Shown: one piece after another, positions 32,891 through 43,213 of the stretch
Layout: every line of letters starts with the position of its first letter
How positions within the stretch are numbered: the first letter of the stretch is position 1
Origin: Polytrichum commune
Lineage: Eukaryota > Streptophyta > Polytrichopsida > Polytrichales > Polytrichaceae
Direction: 5' to 3'
NCBI GenBank assembly: GCA_950295325.1
Contig: OX485803.1
Coordinates: 57,363,554 to 57,427,553, forward strand
DNA: 64,000 bases
The notes under the pieces: generated by a model
What the model saw: the letters and a program-made list of their open reading frames with translations, nothing else
What the model was told of the DNA's origin: nothing
Database searches by the model: none
Program-made: the position numbers and the translations under genes

Positions 32891-35800
32891 TAGAGGGGTA
32901 CCTCTGGTGACCGAAAAACATTTGTTTTCTAGCATTACCCATGTATGTTCTTGTGCGGAATTTAATAAGGCATGATTTTTGTTTGTCTGTGATTAAGGGA
33001 TTTGTCCAGAACTCGTTGGACAGTTCTTTGTCAATGTCTATATTTTCTGTCCATTTACACGTGTTGGGGGTTTGTGTGGCCATGACTGCTATATTGGTTT
33101 CCCTGTCATATTTTTTAATTTGTTTTTCTAAGAATCTTACTGGGCCTTTGTCTGGGACTTCTTCCATTGAGGCCCAGACGTCCTTTTGATAATAGTATGG
33201 GGTGGCGTGGGCATGTTCGTATGGGTGTATGGCGATTCTGTGTTCTAATTCTAACCCGTCTTTTGCTAGTTTATCCGCTTTTTCATTACCATCAATGTTG
33301 ACGTGTGCTCTGACTTTGTATAATGTGATAGGCTGTGTACGGTCTTGGAGGATTTTTACCATGGAGTTGAGTGTGGTTTGGTCTGGGTGACTATTATGGA
33401 GAGTGGGGTGTTTAATTTGTGTGTTGAGTAGATATAGTATGTTTAGACTGTCTGTGAATATAAATGCGGGTTCATTAGGGAATTGTGTATTGATGATTCT
33501 TAGTGTTTTGTGTATAGCCATCATTTCTGCACGTAGTATATTTTGATGCCCATGGAGTCTTTTGGCGATATTGAAGCCTTTGGGGCTATAGATACCGTAT
33601 CCAGCTCTTTCTCTTATCCATACTCCAGGGGCAATTTCTTTGGGTTTTATAAAGGATCCATTTGTGTAATAGCTAAATTGGGGGTGGAATTTTAGTGGTA
33701 AGTTGGTTTGGTAGTTTGGGAGTTGTGGGGTGGGGTTATTATTGTATAGGGGTGTGTTTGGGTAGTTTGATTGAGCCCATTTTTTACTAGGGTTAACGGT
33801 GATGTTCGGAGGGGTGGGTGGTGCAATTTGAGTGTGGCTTTGTAATATTTGGAGGTTATTTGCTGTGTCGTGTATTAGCTTCATTTGTTCGTAGGTACCT
33901 ATGTTATTATTTTGGTGATGGATACAGAATATTTGCATGGTAGATGGTTCTTTCCTTGTAGTATTGAGTTCGGGGGGTATTGTTGGTTCTTCGTATGTGA
34001 TTGTGTCAGTAGCAAAATGGGCAATGACATGTGTGTCTGGGAATGGGCCTATGTGTGGGTTCGAGTTTTGGTACCAGTCAGTGTCTGGGGATATAATTAT
34101 AGTGATTGTGTAAGGGTCATTTTGGGCCGCCATGCGCGCCCAGTGAATGGCTTGTTGTAGGTCTGTTGAGGTGTGAGGATGTGCGTATCCAATTCTTTGC
34201 CATTTATAGTCAAACACTTTTCCTAAGGATCCGAATATTATGTCTCGTGAGAAGGGTGAGTAGAATTGGGTGAATTGTGTAGGACATGTAACTGGGGATG
34301 AAAAGTATGAGTGGGTAATATTGAATGTTGTAATTAGTAGATCCAATATTTGAGTTGGTATTGTATATTGGGCTCTTTTGAGTGGGTCGTTTTTTGGGAT
34401 ACGGTATTTGTATCTTTGGTATAGCCAGACAATTTCAGTTTCGAATGATTGGATAGATGGTTCTAGACCATATGTGGTATTTTTTGCCAATTGGTATTGT
34501 TTCCATAGCCATGTTAGTCTAGCTTTCGGGATGGTGATGAGATGCCTTCCATTGTCTTCGTATATGTGGGCGACATCGAATTGTGTTTGGATAGTATCAG
34601 AATTTGTTTCAATGTCGTTTTCTGGGTTGCATTCACTAATAGAGATATGTGCTAGCGGAATTATTGTGGATGATGTGACGTATCTTGTGTCTCGGTGTTG
34701 TTCCGTGCTGAAGTAAGCGTTAATGATGTTTGAAAAATGATTGTGTTGTCTTTCTGTGTAATATTGGATAAGCATGTTTGTGTTGTGGTTGCATATGTGG
34801 GCTTCACAGTAGGGGTATAGGTCCCTTTGGGTTCGCCATTTATTATATGTGTTGTTATTTGTTGTGGTCCATTGATACATATATGACGTAACTGTTCTTT
34901 TTATTCCATTGTGGTCGTTAGTTTGTTTTTGTTTGTGATCGAGTATTTTGTGTATGGGAAATTGTCTGGGGTCTTTAAGCATGTTGTTGGGGGGAGGAGG
35001 TAGATGGGGGATGAGGGGGTGTACGGGGGCGGTCGGTGTGTGAGGTAGGATGTTGTGATTTCTTATTATATATTTGTTTTTGAGGGATCTTGGTGGGTGG
35101 TGTTGTTGGCAGGGTAGGGGGCATTGATTGTAGGGGGGGTGGCAGAATAGTTCATTAGCTATGTTAAGTGCGCTTTGGATAAGTTTAGAAGGAGTGGAGT
35201 GGTAGTTTTTGAATTCGTCCTTGTTCATCAGAGTGGTACCATTAGGCAAGGTAATTTGGTCTAGTGTGATTATATTATATATAAGTAATTTGTGTAGTAG
35301 TTTAAGTGAGGTGTTGGGGTTTAGGCCATGTAGTATTTGTGCTTCTTGCATCCATGCAGTTTCAAGTGAGGATGGGGTTAGTAGAAAGTTATTTATTGTG
35401 CTTTTTAGATGGACTCCGGCTTTATGTTTTAGCAGGAACAATGTTCTAGTGATGGGTGATCTAACACAGTGGTGGTATTTAATGCGAGTGATTTCTTGAG
35501 AGCCCCCATGTGTGGCGAGTATGAATTGTACTAGACCGGTATATATTCTCCCAATTCTCCCTTTGTCATTGAGGGCATTTTGTAATTGTTCTCCAATGCA
35601 CCTTAGATAGGCATTTTGTAATGAAAATGCTTCAATTCCAAATAGGTTGTGGGGGAGTTGTGTGGCAATATTAGATGTGCATTTAGGTATTCCGCATATT
35701 GTTTTATGGAGTGCGATGATTTTTTTGTCTAGTTTGTTGATGGCTGGTATGGAATATGGTACCGCATAAAAACTATATGCTATTCCAGCACGTATGACTG

Positions 35801-38800
35801 TGTCTGCCATATTGATTTTTTGTTTCATAGTAGCTGGGCAAGCTACGAGGGCTTGACATTGTTTGATTACTTTAGCTGTGGTGATATTTATTTGTGTTGT
35901 CCATTTGAGTGATGGTGCAAGATTTATTCCTAGGTATGTATAGGGTTCATGTTGGTTTAGGACTGGTATAGGTTGGTTTCTATAGTTTATGTTAGTGGAT
36001 TGGATTAGGGCCTTGAAGGTTGTGGGGTTAAGTTTGGATTTGTTTGGGCATCCAGTCACTGTACATTTTGGTATACCTAGGTCCATTCCTGCTCATTCAC
36101 AGAATTTGTCTAGTTTGTTTAATTGTGTTTGTAATAATTCTAGTTTGTTGGCTATTGCTGCAAGATCGTCTGCATATGCTGCTGATGAGATTTTCACTCT
36201 AGACGTACCGAAGGTATATCCATTATTTCTTTGTTGCAGCCATCTAATTAGGGGTTCCAAGAATATGATAAATAGATATGGGCTAAGGGTATCGCCTTGT
36301 ATTGTACCTCTTTGGATGTGGATTGGTAGAGTTTTCCCGAAGTGTTCGCCGGTAAATATGGTTGATGATTGTGAGTATATGTTTCCTATGAAGTTTATGG
36401 AGTCATTGGGATAACCCATGTCTTTCATTATGGCTAATAGTCTGGCGTGGTCAATGGAGCCAAAGGCGTTTTTGAAGTCAATATAAAGAATGTATATATC
36501 TTGGTTTGTGAGTCTGGCATCTTCAAGTGCTGCAATTAGTATTTGGATTTATCTGGAGGTGTTTCTTTCTGCTCTGAACCCTTCTTGGCTATCGTGTAGT
36601 ATTTTGTATCTTTCTCCGTATGCTGATAGGATAGAAGTTAGTGTGCTTGTGTATAATTTATATATAGTGTTAGCTAGTGCAATAGGTCTGTGATTTGTTA
36701 GTTGTGATGGGTTACCTTTTTTATATAGTAAAACTGTTAGGCTAGTTTTCCATGATGTTGGGATTTGTTTTTGTTTATAGCAGTGTTTAAAGAATAGAAA
36801 TAACATTTTGTGAAAGCGTGGAGGCATATTTTTTAGAATTGAGTTGGAAATTTTGTCTGGGCCTGGGACTTTATTATTACTTAGGTTTTTAAGACAGAAG
36901 TCGTATGTTTCTTTATCAAGGTATGTGTGTAAGGGAATTTGGGGTTCTCCTCGTCTGTCGATTGTATATCCATCTAAGTCGTGCCAAGGGTATTGCCTTA
37001 CTCCACATGTACAGTGAATTGGATGTGTATTTTGATGGTGGCATGTGGGGACTGTTGGGCGGTTACTGATGGATTGTTGTGCGTAAATCTCTAAAGCAAT
37101 GTCTTCAGGGTTGGTTAATATGTTGTTTTGTCTATCAATGATGGAGTCAAGAGGTGAGGTTTCAGTGTTCTTGAAGACTTTCCGATTTATTTTCTTGGGG
37201 CTTTTTTCATACATTTGACGGTATTTTGATACGGCTTTTAGGATGCAGTCTCTGGTGTATTTTGTGGTAATTTTTCTAGCTTCTTTATTTGCCATTTTTG
37301 CGATAGTTGCTATGGTGTCAATCCATTCGACAGGAGATGTTGTTGTAGTAGGTGGGTGCGGGATGTTGACGTGTTGGTGGTTTCGGATATCATTTAGGAT
37401 GGGGTGTACTTGCCAGCTTGGATCATTTTGTACAATGTAAATGGTTTTCCTGATGAGGTGATATGTGTTGAGGTGTCTTTTCCATTCTCTAGCTAGTTTG
37501 CGTGGTAAAAAACCACCTTGTTTTGATGTTTTGTTTGTGAGGTTGGGTAGAGGGTCTGCTTTGCAGGTTTTTTCAATTGTTTCTGAGATTTTGTTTATAA
37601 TGTATTCTAATAATGTGCAGGCATTTTGCCATTGATCAGGTGTTAAGTGTTGGTTGTCTTCTAATAGTGTGGTAAGTTCTTTAAGTTGGGTGGAATTTTC
37701 TTCGAAGAATGTTATGTTAAAGTTTTCTAGGTTTTCCGGTGGTATCGGGTTCAGTATCCTAGTTGGTGTGGTGTTTGTAGAGGGCGGAGGTCTAGCTATA
37801 AGTGTGTTGTGTGGGATGTGTAATGTGACTGGGTAGTGATCTGAATTTAGATTCATGTTTGTGTTTGTAGTGGAGGTAAATTTGCTGTTGTCAAGGGAGT
37901 GAATGTAGAAACCATCTATTAGGCTTGTTGATGTGTAGTTGTAGCCACCTTGTCTGGAGATACTAGTGTTGGTAGTGATATATTCTAAGTCGAGAGATGT
38001 AGTAAATTTTTTCCATTGGAAGTCCTCTTCTTGTGGGGGGGTAGTAGTGTTGTTATTTTGTCTGCCCCTAAGTGCAATATCTCTGTTAAAGTCACCGCAC
38101 AGTGTGTATATGTGATTGGGGTGTGTAGTGATTTGTTTAGTGATTTCATTCTTAAGGTGTGGGATAAGACATGTGTCTTCTGGGTGCGTAGGCATATACA
38201 TGTGTATAATTAGCCAAGGTGTTAGTGGGTGGTTGTTTATTTTTATTACTTGTAGGTACGGGGAGATGTTTGCTAGAGTGGGAATTTTGGTGACATTTCC
38301 CGGAAATGCATATTTGTGATGGATAAGTGTGAGTAGGCCACCTCTTCCGGGGGTATAGGGCATTCTTTGTTGGATGCACCTCGTGAGTGCGTGTGTGTTG
38401 TTGAAAGTGAGTTTGAATTCCGGAAATAAGTTTTGTATATATTTAGTAGATTTGTTTGCAGTGAGTTTGGTTTCTTGGATATGAATGATTGCTGTGTTAT
38501 TTAGAGAGTTGTTGATTAAGTCTTGTAAGTTTGGTAGTGATGTGTTGAGCGATGACGCATTCCAAGTTATTATGCTTGTTTCGTGCTCGGTGTTAGAGTT
38601 CATTCTTGTGATTGGTGTGGGAGCGGCCGGGAGTGGGGGTGGGTGTGAGTATTCGCTTATATTTTCTAAACATCTAAGTATTTCGGTTATTAACTGGTTT
38701 GGAAGGAAGGGGAATTCTTTCTTGAGGGTGATTGGTGTGGGTGTGGTGGCTTGGTTGTGGATGAAATCGTATATTTTGGTGTGTATTGAGTTTTGGGGGA

Positions 38801-38842
38801 GTATTATATGTTGATTGTTTTCTATGAATATTGTGTAGGGGT

Positions 38843-39223
38843 GCGGTGTCAGTATGTGTCTTTCGGGGGGTTGGTGAGGTTAGCTAGTCTAATAATTAGT
38901 GTGTTGGTCCATATGTCGTTAAAGTGGTAGTTTTGGGGTTGGGCTAGTATACTATTGCATGTGTCTATTGAGGGGTGGATGGTGATGACTATAGCATATA
39001 GCATATGGGTTGGTGGTGATTGCCTTTGTGTTTGGATGTATTGGTGTAGATGTGGGTGGGTAATTATTGCTTGATGGTGTAGAGGGTGTGTATTTCTTAG
39101 TATGGGAGCAAATGTATTTGCTATGTGTTGGTATTCGGGTTGTAGTTTGATAGTGTTTGGAATGAAGTATATCTTGGCTCTCTTTTTGTGTGTAGCAGGA
39201 TGCGTATGTAGGATGTTAGGCAT
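38843..39223 (-). other. Post-2A linker region of ORF2
   Basis: About 125 residues follow the NPGP motif before the C-tract lesion. They begin with a basic stretch (MPNILHTHPATHKKRAK) and include IYFIPNTIKLQPEYQ. No domain is recognised. If the 2A works, this is the new N-terminus of the enzymatic polyprotein. Confidence 0.4.
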
Positions 39224-39250
39224 TGGTCCGGGGTTGGATTCTATGTCTCC
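39224..39250 (-). other. 2A-like translational recoding sequence (GDIESNPGP)
   Basis: The ORF2 protein reads KLELLKCGDIESNPGP, matching the D-(V/I)-E-x-N-P-G-P consensus, with the leucine-rich helix that precedes functional 2A sequences. Such motifs make the ribosome skip the Gly-Pro bond and release the upstream chain. It lies near residue 880, between the basic low-complexity region and the enzymes. 2A sequences are known in some APE-type LINEs (for example trypanosome L1Tc and several animal clades). Activity here is inferred from the motif. Confidence 0.8.
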
Positions 39251-39500
39251 GCATTTTAGTAATTCTAGTTTGTTAATGAAGTAGTATCCGTGGAAGTGAA
39301 TTATTTTGGGGTTTTTCATGTTTGTTTTTAGATATATTGTGATTGTACATTTGGTTGTGGAAAATAGGTTAGGTATAGCGGGTATGGTTTTTTCTATTTG
39401 TATGGGTGAGAAGTGTGGTTTCGTATTATTTGTAGATTTATGGCTTGTTATTGAGTTAGGTTTCCAATTATTTATGAAGTGGTATTTGTTATTCTTTGTG

Positions 39501-39530
39501 TGGCGAGGCCGGTAGACCGAGGCCATTGTG
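39501..39530 (-). repeat. GC-rich MASVYRPRH block, copy 2 of internal duplication
   Basis: A nearly identical 27-nt GC-rich block (ATGGCCTCGGTCTACCGG...) in otherwise G-free sequence is also at 40,941-40,970 in copy A and 63,050-63,076 in copy B. About 80-90 residues after each block align loosely, and only this second copy runs into the 2A motif. Confidence 0.7.
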
Positions 39531-40940
39531 TTTTTTGGGTGGGGTTGGTATTTTATATGAGGGCTTAATAGGTGTTTGATTTTGTTATGGTGTTCGAATC
39601 TAGGGTAGGGTTTATTTTTGGAGCATTTGTTTTGTAGGTGTGCTTTGGTATTTGTTGAGAGGTGAGGTTGGTATGTTGAGGTTGCTTTGTTTTTCGGGTT
39701 GAATTTTTGTTTAATATGTATATTTAGTTTTGGGTGGGGGTGGTTTTTGGGGAATGGTTTGTGGTTTTGGTGGGTGTTGTATTTAGTTGTTAGGTGTGTA
39801 TGGGAGTTGTCTTGGAGTACGTGTTTTGTGGTTGTGCTTGGTTTCCATTTGGTTGTGATAGGGTTTGGTTTGTGGTGAAGATGGTAGGTCACGGTCATTT
39901 CGTAGTTTTGACATAGTTTGTTTTTCAAGTGGAGGTTGGGTTTGGAGCTAGGGTATGGTGTGCTTTTTGAGCTTAGGTTGGGATGTATTTTAGATAGTGG
40001 ATGGGGCTCTAGGTTAGGTTGGTTTTCTTGCTTTGGGTGGGTATTATGTTTTGGGCATTGTTGTGGATGCACTTTGTTTTTTAGGTAGAGTTTAACTTTT
40101 GAGTGTATTCTATATTTCGGATGAAGTTTATTATTTGGATGAGAGATGTGTCTTAGATGGAGTCTATGTTTTGGATGAGGTATGTATTGTGGGCGAAGTT
40201 GGGGGTGTTTGTGGTTTGGGGATAGTTTGGTTTTTGGATGAAGTTTGTGTTTTAGGTGGACTTTGTAATTTGGGTGTAGCTTGTTTCTTGGATGGAGATT
40301 GTGCTTTAAGTGGGGACTATATCTTATGTGAGGGTAGTATATTGGGTGGGGCCGTGGTGGTTTTTGTTTTGGGTGGGTATGTTGTTGTGGGGGGGGATGT
40401 TGTATTTCTTAGTTGATTGGGTGGAGGATAATTGATTAGGTTAGGGTAGGTTCCTAGTTCATAATGTGGGTTATGTTTTGGATGAGATATGTATTTTGGG
40501 TAGTTTATGTATTTTGGATGGGATCCGTGTCTTGGATGAAGGAGGTGCCTTGGATGTGGTATGAATTTTGAGTATTTAACGGAGTCCGGGTTGTGTATTA
40601 TGTTATTTGATTGTTTAGGTGTGAGGGAGGGATTTAGTTTTGAGTACGTCCTTTGTTTAGGATGCAACTTATATTTTAGATGTGGTTTGGATGTAAGATG
40701 GAGTTTGTTTGTTGGTATGGTGAAGGTATCTTTGATTTGGATGCATGATGAAGGTATCTTTGGTTTGTTCTTGTTTGATTTGTGGTATTTGTTTGGTGTG
40801 TATTTTGTTGTAGGGGGGGTGATGGGTGGGGTGGGTATAATGTTTTTTAGTTGTTTAGGTATGGATTGTAATTTTGTATGTTTGCTTGTAGTTAGGTTAG
40901 TTCCCCAATATTGTGTAAAGTTATTTTTGTATTTAATTTT

Positions 40941-40970
40941 ATGGCGAGGCCGGTAGGCCGAGGCCATTTT
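40941..40970 (-). repeat. GC-rich MASAYRPRH block, copy 1 of internal duplication
   Basis: First copy of the block described at 39,501-39,530, about 1,440 nt upstream in the same reading frame (before the C-tract lesion). Confidence 0.7.
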
Positions 40971-41442
40971 ATTTTTTGGGTATTTGTAATTTGAGTGGTA
41001 GTTTGGTGTTGAGAACGGTAGTTTATTAGGTATGGGTTGTGTTTTGTATGTTGGGTGGGGTTTGTATTTTTGGTGGAGTTTATATGTTTGGTGGGGATTA
41101 TATTTTGGGTGTAATATGTATTTTGTGTGGGGTTTGTATTTTGGGTGTGTATATTGTTTCGTTTGAGTTATGTCTTTGTGCATGTGTAAAGTAAAGTGAT
41201 TGTATTTATATTTCATATGGTATTTTGGCTGTCGTATGGTATCATGGCTAGTATGATGGTATCTTTTATTATAGAGTACGGACTTTGTTGTAGGCGTGTG
41301 TATGATGTTTGGGTATGGTCGGGTTTTAGTCTTATTTATTCTTTGGTTTTTTATGATCATGTTTTTGTTTATAGTGAAAGGGTTAGTTTTGGCGGGTGTT
41401 ATGCTTTTTATTTGTTTGAGTAGGGAGTATGTGTATTTTGGA

Positions 41443-41900
41443 TTAATTGTATGGTATTTGTATTTTGTTTGAGTATAATGTTTTGTTTGGGTGTTGTATT
41501 TTGCTTGAGTGTGGTATTTTGCTTGAGTATAACATTTTTCTTGAGCATGGCATTTTGCTTGAGTATGGTATTTTGTTTGAGTATGATGTGTTGCTTGGGT
41601 GTAGCATTTTGTTTGAGTATGGTATTTTGCTTGAGTATGGTATTTTTTTTGGGTATGATATTTTGCTTGGGTATGGTGTTTTGCTTGAGTATAGTATTTT
41701 TCTTGAGTATAGTATTTTGTTTGAGTATGGCATTTTGCTTGAGTATGGTTTTTTGCTTGAGTATGATATTTTGTTTGTGTATGGTATTTTGTATGGTATT
41801 TTTCTTGGGTATGGTATTTTGCTTGAGTATGGTATTTTGCTTGAGTATGGAATTTTGCTTGAGTATGGAGTTTGTTTTCGTATAAAGTAGATAACTTGTA
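41443..41900 (-). repeat. 18-bp minisatellite at the start of ORF2 (copy A)
   Basis: About 24 copies of an 18-mer like AAATACCATACTCAAGCA, encoding YHTQAK hexapeptides in the ORF2 frame (KIPYSS in another). Copy B has fewer units (about 18) at 62,240-62,560, so the array has changed length between copies while staying in frame. Confidence 0.9.
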
Positions 41901-42085
41901 TTTCATATGGTATTTTGGACATTGTGGGATACTATGAGTAGTACGATGGTATCTAGTATTTATTCTAGGTGAAATAGTATATAGAATACTATGTGTAATA
42001 CTATGTTTAATACTATGTCTACATATGTGTATGTATCTAAGATAGTATTGAAGTAAATACTTTTGTTTTACCCGGCGATTTGTGG

Positions 42086-43192
42086 TCAATCCACATTTGG
42101 CAGGTCTTTGATCATAAGATTTGGATTTACCAACCCAGTAATTTGTTGCATCCCGGTAAGTGCCATGGTTAATGTGCTTTGGATGTCCAACATTTGCTTC
42201 TTCAATTTTTCGTTGATGTCATCTACATAGTTGTGGGCCTCTTTGACTATGTCTTCCTTCAAGACCTTCATCTCTTCGTGTAGTTCAAGCTTGAGTTTCT
42301 TGTTGCCTTCTTCAATGGCTTCCTTCATGATGGAAAAAACTTCGCTTTTGGTGGCATTCTTCTCCCCTTGGTTTTGGTTTTGGATTGCTTCAATGGTGTT
42401 CACCAAGCAAGTGTTAGTATCCTCAAATCCAAACTTGATCAACAAATCTTTGGAGGGTTTGTCAATACCATCAAGACTTCTACGGTGTGAAGTGATTTCC
42501 ACATGATAAACACCAATTTTTTCCTCTTTTCCTACAAACTTTTTGTATACAAAGGGGTTGAGGCATTCAACATTTGCACTACCATTGTGTCTAATTCCAT
42601 CTTGCTTATGGAACCAAATGGAGACAACATTCTTGGTTCCAATTATCTTGCAAATTTCAAGAGATGTGTCATCAATGCTCATCAAGATGGGAAGGTTGTA
42701 GAGGGTGAGAGTTAGAGCTTCTTTCCTTTGTTTTTGCTCCAAGGTGAGAGAAGGTCCTTTGTTCACTTGTCCTTCCAAAATTTCATGGTGTGTTGCAACT
42801 TGGAGTTCTTGAATTTTCTTGGCTTGTGCGGGGGTCGGTGCAACAATGTAAGCATGGTTGTTGGAAGTGCCCTTTTGCACCTCTACAATCTCAAATTCAT
42901 AACCTCTCCTAAAACTATTCTCTAGAACATCTTTGAAGAGCATGTGTGAAGAGACATCAATCAAAGTTTCACTAGTGATTTTGATTGAGAGGTTGTTGTT
43001 CCTAGCTATGGAGTGGTAAGTCTTACATACCTTTCCAAGAGTACCTTGGGTTGATTTGGGGTCCAATTGTAGTATGAATGGTCTAAGTCCTTTCAACAAG
43101 ACCACACCATCAATTTCGGGGTGGAGAAGGTGGAGTTTGGCAATACCCGCCCAAACTCCTTTCTCTCCACCTCTCTTGACACTCATGCACAT
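42086..43192 (-). pseudogene. Copy A ORF1, 5'-truncated
   Basis: Matches residues 202-569 of the intact ORF1 in copy B almost identically, from MCMSVKRGGEKGVWAG to the final LPNVD. Homology continues only about 20 bp upstream of that Met, ending near 43,213, so roughly 200 N-terminal codons are missing. The rest of the frame is open. It includes an RRM-like block and the C-terminal coiled coil. Confidence 0.85.
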
Positions 43193-43213
43193 AATAGATA
43201 TGGGCGATATATT

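Larger units (their letters stand above)
32211..41906 (-). pseudogene. Copy A ORF2: giant polyprotein with 2A, APE, RT, RNase H and RLE
   Basis: One reading frame of about 3,230 codons, broken by four lesions. In order: low-complexity basic region (41,906 to about 39,290), 2A-like sequence (39,224-39,250), APE endonuclease (38,603 to about 37,800: TWNASSLN, QETKL, CGDFNRD, SDHYPV), reverse transcriptase (about 36,760-36,120: YIDFKNAFGSIDH, GTIQGDTLSP, AAYADD), RNase H (about 33,680-33,240: LRAEMMAI, FTDSLNIL, RAHVNIDGNEKAD) and RLE-like module (about 32,890-32,430). Lesions: an extra C (40,389-40,396), a missing C (38,865-38,870), CAA to TAA at about 36,549, and TGG to TGA at about 36,087. 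The first RNase H Asp is Asn (TNGS, 33,660-33,662). The start used is the first in-frame ATG. Confidence 0.85.
39250..41906 (-). other. G-poor low-complexity N-terminal region of ORF2
   Basis: About 880 codons rich in His, Lys, Pro, Tyr, Thr, Asn and Gln. The sense strand is almost devoid of G over about 3 kb. HPKYK/HPKH-type short repeats dominate, with an 18-bp minisatellite at the beginning and two copies of a MAS(A/V)YRPRH block. No known domain is recognised. Because G is scarce, several frames stay open by chance. Confidence 0.7.
32176..43213 (-). mobile_element. Dual-endonuclease non-LTR retrotransposon (Dualen/RandI-like), copy A, 5'-truncated
   Basis: About 11 kb on the minus strand. 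The element encodes ORF1 (partial here) and a giant ORF2 with 2A-like sequence, APE endonuclease, reverse transcriptase, RNase H and an R2-like restriction endonuclease module. It ends 3' in two copies of the 12-mer TTATATAATATC (32,176-32,199 on the plus strand). Its 5' part matches the start of copy B (60,915 onward) up to about 43,213 and then diverges, so it is truncated inside ORF1. No clear target duplication was found. APE plus RLE in one element is known from Dualen/RandI in green algae; placement in that group is inference from domain order. Confidence 0.85.

Noticed and set aside
39102-39284. Plus-strand short frames opposite retroelement ORF2
   Set aside because: They are antisense shadows of the G-poor coding strand, with hydrophobic composition caused by T/G-rich sequence, and have no support of their own.
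41443-41922. Alternative frames through the 18-bp minisatellite (KIPYSS repeats, and hydrophobic repeats on the other strand)
   Set aside because: An 18-bp unit without stops opens several frames at once; only the YHTQAK frame continues into ORF2 in both retroelement copies.
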